This document shows, piece by piece, positions 45,978 through 54,018 of a stretch of DNA of 61,152 nt. How positions within the stretch are numbered: the first letter of the stretch is position 1; each line of letters opens with the position of its first letter. Below the pieces are notes generated by a model. The model saw only the letters and a list, made by a program, of their open reading frames with translations. It was not told the origin of the DNA and did not search any database. Source of the DNA: Actinomycetota bacterium (GTDB taxonomy: Bacteria; Actinomycetota; Actinomycetes; S36-B12; GCA-2699445); NCBI GenBank assembly GCA_029978705.1, contig JAPOIY010000014.1, forward strand, positions 1-61,152, written 5' to 3'. Made by a program: the position numbers and the translations under genes.

Positions 45978-47165
45978 TCAGGCGACGGGCGCACCGGTCG
46001 GGGGTGCCCACGCGGGCGTACCGCTGCGAATCACCGACAGCCGCTGCCGGGCGGCGATGATCCGCTCGGACGCATTGTCCGCGGCGGCCTGGTCGCCCAC
46101 CCGCACGGCGACCGCGAGGTCGGCCTGGGCGCGTTGGAGGTCGGTCATCGCGCGGCGCGCGGGACGGCCACCCGCCAGCCGGGCGGCCCGGCGAGCCTGC
46201 CGCCGGGTGCGGCCGGATGCCAGCATCTGCTGTTCGGCCGGCGAACACAGCCAGTCGGGCACCTGGGTCAGACCCACCGAGAAGAACTCGGCGTCACGGT
46301 CCCGCGCGAACCGCAGCCCGACCGCCAGCGCCGCCAGCGCGACTGCTCCTTTGACCAGCAACGACAGGACCCCCAATTCGTCGAACAGGATCGGGGAGTT
46401 CCACAGCCCGTGCACGAAGTACGCGGCCAGGAACGCCAGCAGGGCGACCGCGATCCGGCGGCCCCACCCCCGGTCGGTCGCCGTCACGAGATACCCCAGT
46501 CCCAGACCGACGATGCCGGTGTAGACGGCGTGCGAGAACGGCCCGGCGATCAGTCCGCGGACCACGAACATCTGCACCAGGGGCGTCGCACCGGGATCAC
46601 CCTCCGCGGCGGCGGCGTTCATCGTGTAGCCGAAGTCCTCGACGACCTGGAACCCCAGCCCCACCACCGCGCCGATCACGAAGCCGTCCAGCGCGGTGCG
46701 CGGGCGGCGCGGGCTGACCAGCAGGATCAGCAGGACACCCACACCCTTGGCGATCTCCTCGGTCGTGGGCCCGGCGATGGCGGCCCCCCACTCCTGGGCA
46801 GTCGCCACCCCCGCCGTCACCGTCACGAGGTCGAAGATCGCGCTGTTGGCCACCATCGCCATGCCCGCCGCGATGAAGCCGCCCCACCCGAAGGCCGCGA
46901 CGAGCGACCCCCACGGCTCGCGCTCGAAGTAGTCGATCCGGCGGATGACGATCAGGAACGGGATCGTGTAGAGGGACCACACGACGGCAGAGGCGAGGGC
47001 CAGCCCGGGGGACACCGCAGTCGACAGCGTCAGGTTCTCCAGGCTCACCGCCACCGGGACCAGGCACAGCAGCAGCGCCACGGTGAGGATCCAGAAACGT
47101 TCCCGCGGGCTGGTCAGCGGAGCCCGTGGGGCGGTGCGACGGGGGACGGCGCCGGGAACCGTCAT
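45978..47165 (-). CDS. PrsW-family intramembrane metalloprotease
   Basis: 395 aa, about eight to nine transmembrane helices. Conserved motifs: GPTTEEIAKG (E136/E137), VVEDFGYTMNAA, GPFSHAVYTGIVG and YFVHGLWNSP supply Glu and His residues of the active site. PrsW in Bacillus cleaves the anti-sigma factor RsiW; the target here is unknown. The C-terminal ~110 residues are cytosolic, Arg/Ala-rich and helical. The start overlaps the preceding stop by 4 bp (ATGA). Confidence 0.92.
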   Translation of the reverse strand: MTVPGAVPRRTAPRAPLTSPRERFWILTVALLLCLVPVAVSLENLTLSTAVSPGLALASAVVWSLYTIPFLIVIRRIDYFEREPWGSLVAAFGWGGFIAAGMAMVANSAIFDLVTVTAGVATAQEWGAAIAGPTTEEIAKGVGVLLILLVSPRRPRTALDGFVIGAVVGLGFQVVEDFGYTMNAAAAEGDPGATPLVQMFVVRGLIAGPFSHAVYTGIVGLGLGYLVTATDRGWGRRIAVALLAFLAAYFVHGLWNSPILFDELGVLSLLVKGAVALAALAVGLRFARDRDAEFFSVGLTQVPDWLCSPAEQQMLASGRTRRQARRAARLAGGRPARRAMTDLQRAQADLAVAVRVGDQAAADNASERIIAARQRLSVIRSGTPAWAPPTGAPVA

Positions 47166-47725
47166 GACGGTTTCCGGATGCGGATACCGAGGACCATGTC
47201 GTCGATCTCACCGGTCAGCGCTGCCACGGCCACCGGGTCACCGACCGCCGACACCGGGACCACGTAGCTGCCGTCGCGGGCGAGCACGGTCGCGGCCACC
47301 GCCACGTCGTCCGGCCCCACCGCCCGCACCTCGACGCCGGGGTCGTCGGTCGCGGTCTCGAATGGGACGGGTTCGCTCTCGGGGACCATGCCCAACCCGG
47401 CCACGAGTTCGTCGAGGGAGACAGTCGGGGTGGTGGCAGTCGTGACCGGGCGCAGCGTGAAGGCGAGGACGACATCGTCCTTGGTGAGGTACCGCGTGTC
47501 GGGTGAGTCCCCCGGCATCTCCTCCCAGCCCGGCTGGGGCTGCAGGCTCACCCGGTCGATGCTCACCGCTCCGGCCGGGACGACCGACTCCGACACGGCC
47601 GCGGCCCACACCGGCAACACGAAACACAGGGTGACCCCGACCAGCACCGACAGGACCAGCGCCACGGTCACGAAGGGGACGCCGATGGTCCCCTCACGCC
47701 GATCGACGTCCGGCGCCAGGCTCAC
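47162..47725 (-). CDS. Membrane-anchored protein of unknown function
   Basis: 187 aa from the GTG overlapping the amidase stop (GTGA). A short cytosolic start (SLAPDVDRREGT), one transmembrane helix (GVPFVTVALVLSVLVGVTLC region) and an extracytoplasmic domain of ~140 residues. The latter is beta-rich and acidic with paired strands such as VVLAFTLRPVTTATTP and DMVLGIRIRK. No family recognised. It lies between amidase and PrsW with 4-bp overlaps on both sides, so it could be a PrsW partner or substrate. Confidence 0.78.
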   Translation of the reverse strand: MSLAPDVDRREGTIGVPFVTVALVLSVLVGVTLCFVLPVWAAAVSESVVPAGAVSIDRVSLQPQPGWEEMPGDSPDTRYLTKDDVVLAFTLRPVTTATTPTVSLDELVAGLGMVPESEPVPFETATDDPGVEVRAVGPDDVAVAATVLARDGSYVVPVSAVGDPVAVAALTGEIDDMVLGIRIRKPS

Positions 47726-49146
47726 CCCGCCGCTCCCGGCACGCGGGTGGGCGGCACCCCCTGCGGCCACGGTGACGCCTCCTCGAGCTGCAGCGCCAGT
47801 TCCAGGAGGGTCCGTTCCCCTCCGACGTCCGCAGCCAGGTGGATCCCGATCGGCAGGCCGGCGCTGTCCTGCGCCAGCGGCAGGCTGATCGCGGGCGCCC
47901 CGGCGATGTTCTGCAGCGGGGTCACCGACACGAACCGCAGCAGCCGGATCAGGTGGTCGCGGTCCGCGGCCTGCGGGCCGAGGTAAGCCAGAGGCGGCGC
48001 CACGTGGGCGACCACGGGCGAGATGACGACGTCATAGTCGGCGAAGGGGGCCGAGTAGGCGGGACCGAAACGCCGGAGGCGGCCCAGCGCCCCGATGAGC
48101 CGCTCGGGGGCCGCGGTGAACATCCGCGCCAGCTCCACCGTGAACGGTTCGAGCAGCCCCGGGTCGAACGGCTCCCCGAACAACCGGCCCCCCCACTTCT
48201 TGAGGAGGAACGACAAGAAGGCCCAGTACCGCAGGAAGTCGACGCCGACCTGCTTGCCGTAGGGGAAGTCGATGACGCTCACCTGATGCCCCAACTCGTC
48301 GCACAGGCGCCCGGCCGCCAGGACCGCCGCGGCCGTCTCGGGGCTGGTGGGCAGGTCAGGATGCCCGGCCGGGGTGACGGCGATGCGCAGCGGCCGGTCG
48401 ATGGGGCGGGTCACGTGGCCGATGGGGGGCAGCGCCGTGTTGCGGTAGGCCCGTTCGGCGACGGCGTAGTACAGCGCCGTGTCGCGCACACTGCGGGTCA
48501 GGACACCTTGGGTGGTGATGTTGACGGGGAGTCGCTCCAGTTCGGGCATGTCGACCAGCCGGCCGCGGCTGGGTTTCAACCCCACCAGTCCACAGCACGC
48601 CGCGGGGATCCGGATGGAACCTCCCCCGTCATTGGCATGGGCCAGCGGCACGACGCCCGCGGCGACCAGCGCCGCCGATCCGCCCGAGGAGCCCCCGACC
48701 GAACGCGACCGGTCCCAGGGGTTGCGCGTCGGACCGGACAGCAGCGACTCGGTGGTCGACGTCAGCCCGAACTCCGGCAGGGTCGTCTTGCCCAGCGGTG
48801 TCGCCCCCAGCGCGAGGAACTGGCTGGTCCACACCGACGACTCCCGGGCAGGAGCGTCGGACGTGGCCCGCGAGCCCTCTCGCGTGGGCAGCCCGGCCAG
48901 TTGCTCGTTGTCCTTGATAAACGACGGGATGCCGGCCAACGGCGTGTCGGGGGCAGCGGTCGGCGCGGGATCGGGCACCCACGACACCACCGCATTGAGG
49001 CGCTCCTGCGCCCCCCGCGCCCGCGTCGCAGCCGCCGCCACGAGTTCCGCCGCGGAGACGTCCCGCCGCTGCAGCCGGTCCAGCAGGGCGACGGTGTCGT
49101 CGGTCCCGAGGGCGTCGTCGGTGACCGTGGTGAACCGGTCAGTCAA
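47722..49146 (-). CDS. Amidase (amidase-signature family)
   Basis: 474 aa. Ser-cisSer-Lys triad visible: K78 in SFIKDNEQ, Ser 153/154 in GGSSGGSAAL and nucleophile S177 in DGGGSIRIPAA. Hydrolyses carboxamides; substrate unknown. The best start is a TTG at 49144-49146 within the end of the phospholipase gene (8-bp overlap), with only a weak upstream purine stretch. Lack of GatB/C neighbours argues against GatA. ASLPL-like GAPAISLPLAQDSAGLPIG at the C-terminus is typical. Confidence 0.92.
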   Translation of the reverse strand: MTDRFTTVTDDALGTDDTVALLDRLQRRDVSAAELVAAAATRARGAQERLNAVVSWVPDPAPTAAPDTPLAGIPSFIKDNEQLAGLPTREGSRATSDAPARESSVWTSQFLALGATPLGKTTLPEFGLTSTTESLLSGPTRNPWDRSRSVGGSSGGSAALVAAGVVPLAHANDGGGSIRIPAACCGLVGLKPSRGRLVDMPELERLPVNITTQGVLTRSVRDTALYYAVAERAYRNTALPPIGHVTRPIDRPLRIAVTPAGHPDLPTSPETAAAVLAAGRLCDELGHQVSVIDFPYGKQVGVDFLRYWAFLSFLLKKWGGRLFGEPFDPGLLEPFTVELARMFTAAPERLIGALGRLRRFGPAYSAPFADYDVVISPVVAHVAPPLAYLGPQAADRDHLIRLLRFVSVTPLQNIAGAPAISLPLAQDSAGLPIGIHLAADVGGERTLLELALQLEEASPWPQGVPPTRVPGAAG

Positions 49147-50398
49147 TGCGCATCCGATTCAGGTGGATCATCCGGTCCACGATGTCGGGGGCGGACCGTT
49201 CGTAGAAGTCGACGATGTTGATGTTCGTGGGCTCCCCCTGCTTGGTCCACCGGGTCATGTAGCCGGCGACGCGGTCGTTGACGAGCGCGGCCAGCCCGGC
49301 CAGCGAGCACGGGTCCCCGGTGTTCTGCCAGATGCAGCCGACGTAGCGGGAGACGCTCGGCGTCAGCTGCAGCTGGTTGACGAAGAGGCCGCACCAGTAC
49401 GCACCGTCGGCGTCGGTACAGCGCCCGCTGGACAGCCGCTGCCCGCGCTCCGCCAGATAGCCGTCGTTGTCCTTCTTGCTGACCGCAGGAACGTCGGTGT
49501 TCGGCCAGGGGCTGACGAGAGCCAGGTCCCGGTCGTAGTAGCAGGACCGGGCGGGCAGAGCGGAGTCCATGAGCACGAGGATGTTGCGGTCGGTGCGCCA
49601 CGCCCGGCGGATCGGGACCTTGGTGCCGACTCCGTGCGCGGTGGCGCCGACGCTCGCGGGGGTCCAGGCTCGCGAACAGATGCTCTCCGAGCCGACCAGC
49701 AGTTGCCGCAGGACGCCGATCAATGCCTTCTGGTAGTACGCGTTGATGGCCGGGTCTTCGGTGAGGTCGATGTGCTGGAAGTCCAGGATGACGACCTCGC
49801 GCGGGTGCTGGGTCGCGAACCGCAGCGTCTGGCGCAGCCCCGTGGCAAGCGGAGCGGACACGTAGTTGTGCTGCATGACCAGGGGTACCGCCAGCGGGTC
49901 GGGGGCGGGAGGCTCGGGGGCCGGGATGACCTCGTCGGCCGGTACGCCCACGCGGATGTCGAGGTACCGCACCCCGTTGCGCAGTTGTTGCCCGAGGTCG
50001 CGGTCCTGCGCCTTGGCCAACGCCGCGGCCGCGCAGGGGTTCTGCTGCGCCGCGGCCACGAACTGCGCGCCGGCTCCGGCGATGACCTGGGGGGCGCACG
50101 GCGCCCGGTCACGGATGGCGTAGGCACCGGAGTCGTGGGTGCCGGGCAGCAGCATGTCGGTCAGCCGCGCGTTGGGGGCGTGGGCGTAGACGCGGCCCAT
50201 CCAGTTGGCGGTGCGGCACAGGCGCGTCGTCCAGTTCCAGCCGCGGGCGTTGCGCCCCGCGTCGCACGGGTCGGCGGCCGCCGCCGCGCCCTGGCGCGCC
50301 GACACCGTCGGGGTGGTGGGGGCCGCCTGAGCGGACACGGCTCCCGTCGTTCCCACGAGCGCCGCCACCGCTAACGCCGCACTGACCTGCCGGAGCAT
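49139..50398 (-). CDS. Secreted PI-PLC X-domain phospholipase C-like protein
   Basis: 419 aa from the ATG with GGGAGG upstream. Signal peptide (QVSAALAVAALVGTTGAVSAQAA), then the PI-PLC X fold: catalytic His88 in LLPGTHDSGAYAIRD, RYLDIRVG (D147, R149) and second His177 in VMQHNYV. Several cysteines suggest disulfides. Likely cleaves phosphatidylinositol or related glycolipids outside the cell. First gene of the minus-strand run with amidase and PrsW. Confidence 0.92.
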   Translation of the reverse strand: MLRQVSAALAVAALVGTTGAVSAQAAPTTPTVSARQGAAAAADPCDAGRNARGWNWTTRLCRTANWMGRVYAHAPNARLTDMLLPGTHDSGAYAIRDRAPCAPQVIAGAGAQFVAAAQQNPCAAAALAKAQDRDLGQQLRNGVRYLDIRVGVPADEVIPAPEPPAPDPLAVPLVMQHNYVSAPLATGLRQTLRFATQHPREVVILDFQHIDLTEDPAINAYYQKALIGVLRQLLVGSESICSRAWTPASVGATAHGVGTKVPIRRAWRTDRNILVLMDSALPARSCYYDRDLALVSPWPNTDVPAVSKKDNDGYLAERGQRLSSGRCTDADGAYWCGLFVNQLQLTPSVSRYVGCIWQNTGDPCSLAGLAALVNDRVAGYMTRWTKQGEPTNINIVDFYERSAPDIVDRMIHLNRMRID

Positions 50399-50532
50399 GT
50401 GGCCTCCCACCTCGGTTGGCCCCAACGTTAGTGTCACCGACGCGGCGAGTCAGGGTGAATGCTGCGGTTGCCGGCCGCGCCTCGGGTGGTTCCCGGTGAC
50501 TAACCTCGACCTCACGCCGCGGAGGAGGAAGC

Positions 50533-51699
50533 GTGACCGACCTGTCCCCCCGGCTCACCCTCGGGGTGTTCGGCCGCTCGGCCAAGGAGAACGAGCACCG
50601 GCTGCCCCTCCATCCTCGGCACATCGGACACATCGATGCGGACCTGCGGGAACACATCTGGCTCGAACACGGCTACGGCGAGCAGTACGGGGTGTCCGAC
50701 GCCGAACTGTCCGGCCTGGTCGCCGGTTTCCGCACGCAGGGCGAGTTGGTCGCCCACAGCGATGTGATCCTGCAGCCGAAACCGACCATGTCCGACGTCA
50801 CGGCGATGCGCCCCGGCCAGGTGCTGTGGGGCTGGCCGCACTGTGTGCAGGACCCGGTCCTCACGCAGGCCGCCATCGACCACCGGTTGACCCTGATCGC
50901 CTGGGAGGCGATGAACTACTGGGCCTCCGACGGGCGTTTCCTCGTGCACGTGTTCCAGATGAACAACGAGATCGCCGGGTACGCCTCGGTCCTGCACGCC
51001 ATGACCCTGCGCGGGTTCACCGGCCACTATGGGCGCCGCCGCCGGGCCGTGCTGCTCGGCTTCGGCAACACCGCCCGGGGAGCTGCCACCGCACTGTTCG
51101 GCCTGGGGGTGACGGACGTGGTGGCTCTCACGATGCGCGACGTCAACACCGTCGCGGCGCCGATCCCCAACGTGACCCTGGGCGGCCTGGAGCGCAGCTC
51201 CGACGACCCGGAGCAGACCGTGACCCTGACGAGTTCTGGCCCGGTGCCCACCGCTGAGTTCCTGGCCGGGTTCGACATCATCGTCAACTGCGTGCTGCAG
51301 GACACCGACCACCCGATGATGTTCCTGACCGACGCTGACGTGCCGACGCTGCGGCCCGGCACCCTCATCGTGGACGTCTCGTGCGATGACGCGATGGGGT
51401 TCAGTTTCGCCCGGCCGACGACGTTCGCCGACCCCATGTTCGACGTCGGCAACGACGTGCACTACTACGCCGTCGACCACACGCCGTCGTTCCTGTGGGA
51501 CTCCGCGACGTGGGAGAACAGCGAGGCGCTGATCCCCTTCCTCCGGCCGGTGCTGGCAGGTCCGACCGGCTGGGACGAGAACGTGACGATCAGCCGCGCC
51601 ATCGAGATCCGAGACGGTGTGATCTGCAATCCCAAGATCCTCTCGTTCCAGAACCGCAGCGCCGCCTATCCGCACCCGGTGGGCGGCCGGGAGGCGTGA
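50533..51699 (+). CDS. N5-(carboxyethyl)ornithine synthase-like dehydrogenase
   Basis: 388 aa, GTG start with GGAGGAGGAAG. Alanine dehydrogenase/transhydrogenase-like fold: GVFGRSAKENEHRLPLHPRH at the start, EAMNYWASDGRFLVHVFQMNNE and Rossmann motif VLLGFGNTARGAATALFGLG. Lactococcal CeoS condenses pyruvate with ornithine or lysine reductively using NADPH. Near identity of the N-terminal pattern supports the assignment over alanine dehydrogenase, but the amino-acid substrate is unproven. Confidence 0.88.
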   Translation: MTDLSPRLTLGVFGRSAKENEHRLPLHPRHIGHIDADLREHIWLEHGYGEQYGVSDAELSGLVAGFRTQGELVAHSDVILQPKPTMSDVTAMRPGQVLWGWPHCVQDPVLTQAAIDHRLTLIAWEAMNYWASDGRFLVHVFQMNNEIAGYASVLHAMTLRGFTGHYGRRRRAVLLGFGNTARGAATALFGLGVTDVVALTMRDVNTVAAPIPNVTLGGLERSSDDPEQTVTLTSSGPVPTAEFLAGFDIIVNCVLQDTDHPMMFLTDADVPTLRPGTLIVDVSCDDAMGFSFARPTTFADPMFDVGNDVHYYAVDHTPSFLWDSATWENSEALIPFLRPVLAGPTGWDENVTISRAIEIRDGVICNPKILSFQNRSAAYPHPVGGREA

Positions 51700-51703
51700 G
51701 GCG

Positions 51704-52396
51704 ATGACCGCGGTGCTCGGCGTGGACCGCTGCCGCAAGGGCTGGGCGGGGGTGCTGCTGGCCGGGCGTTCGCGCCCCCTGGGCCTGTTCGGGGCCACTC
51801 TCACCGACCTGCTGGGCGCGGCCCCGGCACCGCCGTCAGTGGTCGCCGTGGACATCCCCATCGGCCTGCCCGACCGCGGCCGGCGCCGGGCGGACACCCT
51901 CGCCAAGCAGTTGCTGGGGAGCCGCTCCGCCACCCTGTTCCTGACCCCTACCCGGGCGGCCGTGGGCGAGCCGGACCGGGCCGCGGCCTCCCGCCGGAAC
52001 GTAGAGCTCGGCGGCCCGGGGGTGACCGCACAGGCCTACGCCCTGGTGGCCGCCATCCGGGAGGCGGACCTGTTCGTGGCTGGTGTGCCGGGAGTCCGGG
52101 TGGTGGAGTGCCACCCCGAGTGTTCGTTCGCGGAGATGAACGACGGTCAGCCGCTCGCCGCGCCGAAACACACGTGGCAGGGGCTGCACGACCGGCTGGA
52201 ACTGCTGTCCCACCACGGCATCGACCTGCGGGACGCGCCTCTGGGCGAGGTGGGGCGCCGGGCCGCCCCGGACGATGTGGTGGACGCTGCGGCGACGGCG
52301 TGGACGGCGGGGCGAGTTGCGGCGGGACGCGCACGCAGCCTGCCCGACCCGCCCGAACGGTTCGCCGCCGGGCCGGACGCTGCCATCTGGGTCTGA
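51704..52396 (+). CDS. DUF429 family protein (predicted RNase H-like)
   Basis: 230 aa. N-terminal VLGVDRCRKGWAGVLL and VVAVDIPIGLPDRGRRRADTLAK match DUF429, predicted to have an RNase H-like fold with acidic residues (D in GVDRCR, D in AVDIP). Also VVECHPECSFAEMN and the C-terminal DDVVDAAATAWTA. Function unknown. It starts 4 bp after the CEO-synthase-like gene, so the two are co-transcribed. Confidence 0.88.
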   Translation: MTAVLGVDRCRKGWAGVLLAGRSRPLGLFGATLTDLLGAAPAPPSVVAVDIPIGLPDRGRRRADTLAKQLLGSRSATLFLTPTRAAVGEPDRAAASRRNVELGGPGVTAQAYALVAAIREADLFVAGVPGVRVVECHPECSFAEMNDGQPLAAPKHTWQGLHDRLELLSHHGIDLRDAPLGEVGRRAAPDDVVDAAATAWTAGRVAAGRARSLPDPPERFAAGPDAAIWV

Positions 52397-52425
52397 CCGG
52401 GCACCGGACCGTCGGCAGGGGTCCG

Positions 52426-52431
52426 TACGCT
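52426..52431 (+). promoter_or_regulatory. -10 element of the 117-aa membrane protein
   Basis: TACGCT exactly 6 nt before the GTG at 52438; leaderless arrangement. Confidence 0.55.
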
Positions 52432-52437
52432 GGACGG

Positions 52438-52791
52438 GTGAGCGAAGACCGGGCCGACACCGAGGCCATCCCCGCGGTGACGGAGAATCCCGACGCCGAT
52501 CCCGGCCGCCGACTTGCGTGGCTGGTGGTCGGACAGTGCCTCGTGGCGCTCTCCCTGATCCCGTGGTGGTCGGTGGCCATCACGGTCACGGCCGCCACGG
52601 CCGACAGCGGGATGGTGTCGTGGATCTTCGCGGGGGTGGTCTGGCTGATCCCCGCGTGGCCGATCGGTTTCAGCATCGCCGCCTGGGTGTACTGGAGCCG
52701 GGAACGGTCGCTGTGGGCCGGCGTGCTGATCACCGTCGCACTCGTCCCCGCGGTGCTGATGGTGCTGCTGTTCGCCCTGTCGGCCGCCTGA
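52438..52791 (+). CDS. Small membrane protein, 117 aa
   Basis: An acidic N-terminus (VSEDRADTEAIPAVTENPDAD) precedes three hydrophobic segments: LAWLVVGQCLVALSLIPWW, GMVSWIFAGVVWLIPAWPI and WAGVLITVALVPAVLMVLLF. I recognise no family. It ends 5 bp from the convergent sensor gene. A -10 element 6 nt upstream and fully actinobacterial codon use support it as a real gene. Confidence 0.75.
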   Translation: MSEDRADTEAIPAVTENPDADPGRRLAWLVVGQCLVALSLIPWWSVAITVTAATADSGMVSWIFAGVVWLIPAWPIGFSIAAWVYWSRERSLWAGVLITVALVPAVLMVLLFALSAA

Positions 52792-52796
52792 CGGCC

Positions 52797-53459
52797 TCAG
52801 GGCAGGGCGCGCCGGGCCATCCGCCAGGCCAGGAGGATCAGGATCGCGGTGAGCACCACAAGGGATCCCACGAGTACGGGGGTGAAGGCGTTCATGATGC
52901 GCTGCGCCTGCTCGTCGATCGCGGACTGGCGGGTGTGGACCTCGAACAGCAACGGGTGCCCGGTCCCGTCGGTGACGGGGAGGTACACCTCCACCAGGTC
53001 CCCGAACCCGCGCTGCGACGCGTTCTCGGGTTTGTTGAGGTCACTCACCCGGGCGTCGACGCCGCCCGAGGCCAGGATCTCGGCCTCCGCCGCCCCCAGC
53101 CCGAACCGGCGGCCGATCAGGGACGGGTCGGTGGCGTAGGCGATGACACCTTCCGCCGTCCACATCCGCACCGCGACGACGGGGTCGACGAGAAGGCGTT
53201 GCCGGGCGAACTCGTCGAACTGCGACAAGCCCACCGACTCGGTCAGGTCGGCATCGGCCAGGTACGGCTCGACCGCCGAGCGGGCCATGACCTGCGCCAG
53301 CGTCGTCGCCTCCCGCAGCGCCTCCTCCTCAGCGACGCGTTGGGCCACGACGTAGGACACCAGCCCCAGCAGGACGAGGGCCACGAACCCAGGCACGGCG
53401 AACTGCAGGACCTCGCGACGGACCGACGTCTCCCGCTGGCCGTCCCCCGTCACAATCAC
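52797..53459 (-). CDS. Sensor module of a histidine kinase, kinase domain absent
   Basis: 220 aa. TM1 (17-39), an extracytoplasmic single-Cache-like domain (40-190; VDPVVAVRMWTAEGVIAYAT, PSLIGRRFGLG, VSDLNKPENASQRG, LVEVYLPVTDGTGHPLLFEV) and TM2 (191-211). This matches the input half of actinobacterial NarL-partner kinases. In those proteins a dimerisation/HATPase region follows TM2; here the frame stops at RMARRALP. The convergent gene begins 5 bp on, so the kinase half is truly missing. The GTG overlaps the preceding stop (GTGA). Confidence 0.83.
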   Translation of the reverse strand: MIVTGDGQRETSVRREVLQFAVPGFVALVLLGLVSYVVAQRVAEEEALREATTLAQVMARSAVEPYLADADLTESVGLSQFDEFARQRLLVDPVVAVRMWTAEGVIAYATDPSLIGRRFGLGAAEAEILASGGVDARVSDLNKPENASQRGFGDLVEVYLPVTDGTGHPLLFEVHTRQSAIDEQAQRIMNAFTPVLVGSLVVLTAILILLAWRMARRALP

Positions 53460-53863
53460 GCCTGCAACGTCCCCAGGCAGACCTCGCCCGTGCGCAGGTT
53501 GTGGGCCCGGGCGGTGATCACTTCGGGAGCCGTGCCGACCGGCCCGCTGTCCCTGGCCACCCGGAAGACACCGCCGCTCCCCCGGGTACGGCGGCTACCG
53601 GTGGCGAACGTGGAACCGGTGCGCGCCACCGAGAACCGCCAGCGTTCTCCGGGGGCCCGCGAGTCCACCCGGAACGTCGCGGCGAGGCTTCCGCCGTCCC
53701 GCTGTGCCGTCAGTTCCCACGTCGCGGCCCGCGAGCAGGACCCGGTCACGGAGACGGGCTCGACGTGCTGCGCATGCCCGACGCCGGACCCGGCGATCAG
53801 CAGCACCACGACTCCCGCCGGAAGGCCCCCGTTGCGTCCTGCCACCCCGTGATCATGCGACAC
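53456..53863 (-). CDS. Small secreted protein with two cysteines
   Basis: 135 aa; start uncertain (GTG 53863, or GTG 53845 giving a better signal peptide). After GVVVLLIAGSGVGHAQ comes a beta-rich domain: SGSCS-like VTGSCSRAATWELTAQRDGG, RVDSRAPGERWRFSV, SGGVFRVARDSGP and TARAHNLRTGEVCLG. The two cysteines near each end may bond. The pattern recurs in secreted actinobacterial proteins without known function. A C-terminal fragment of a paralog lies just upstream (53899-54018). Confidence 0.78.
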   Translation of the reverse strand: MSHDHGVAGRNGGLPAGVVVLLIAGSGVGHAQHVEPVSVTGSCSRAATWELTAQRDGGSLAATFRVDSRAPGERWRFSVARTGSTFATGSRRTRGSGGVFRVARDSGPVGTAPEVITARAHNLRTGEVCLGTLQA

Positions 53864-53898
53864 GGGGGCGGCCCGATGCCAGCCCGGCGCGCACCGGC

Positions 53899-54018
53899 TC
53901 AGCCGGCCACCCCACCGGAGCAGGTTTCGCCCGTCGTGGGGTGCTCCGCGCCGGCGGTCACGGCGTGGGCGCCGCCCACGTTGCTCCGGTGCTGGACGGT
54001 GAAGTCCGCGCTGCGGTC
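53899..54018 (-). pseudogene. C-terminal remnant of a paralog of the small secreted protein
   Basis: Read on the minus strand from the end of the UDPGP gene: DRSADFTVQHRSNVGG, AHAVTAGAEHPTTGETCSGG and VAG-stop. It aligns with the last ~38 residues of the neighbouring gene: SADFTVQHRSN / SGGVFRVARDS, AVTAGAEHPTTGETCSG / VITARAHNLRTGEVCLG. There is no start codon and no N-terminal half. This points to an old duplication truncated at the UDPGP 3' end. Confidence 0.7.

Noticed and set aside
47722-49146. The amidase as GatA of the tRNA-dependent amidotransferase
   Set aside because: No gatB or gatC nearby and it is coupled to a secreted phospholipase; the signature is shared by all amidase-family enzymes.
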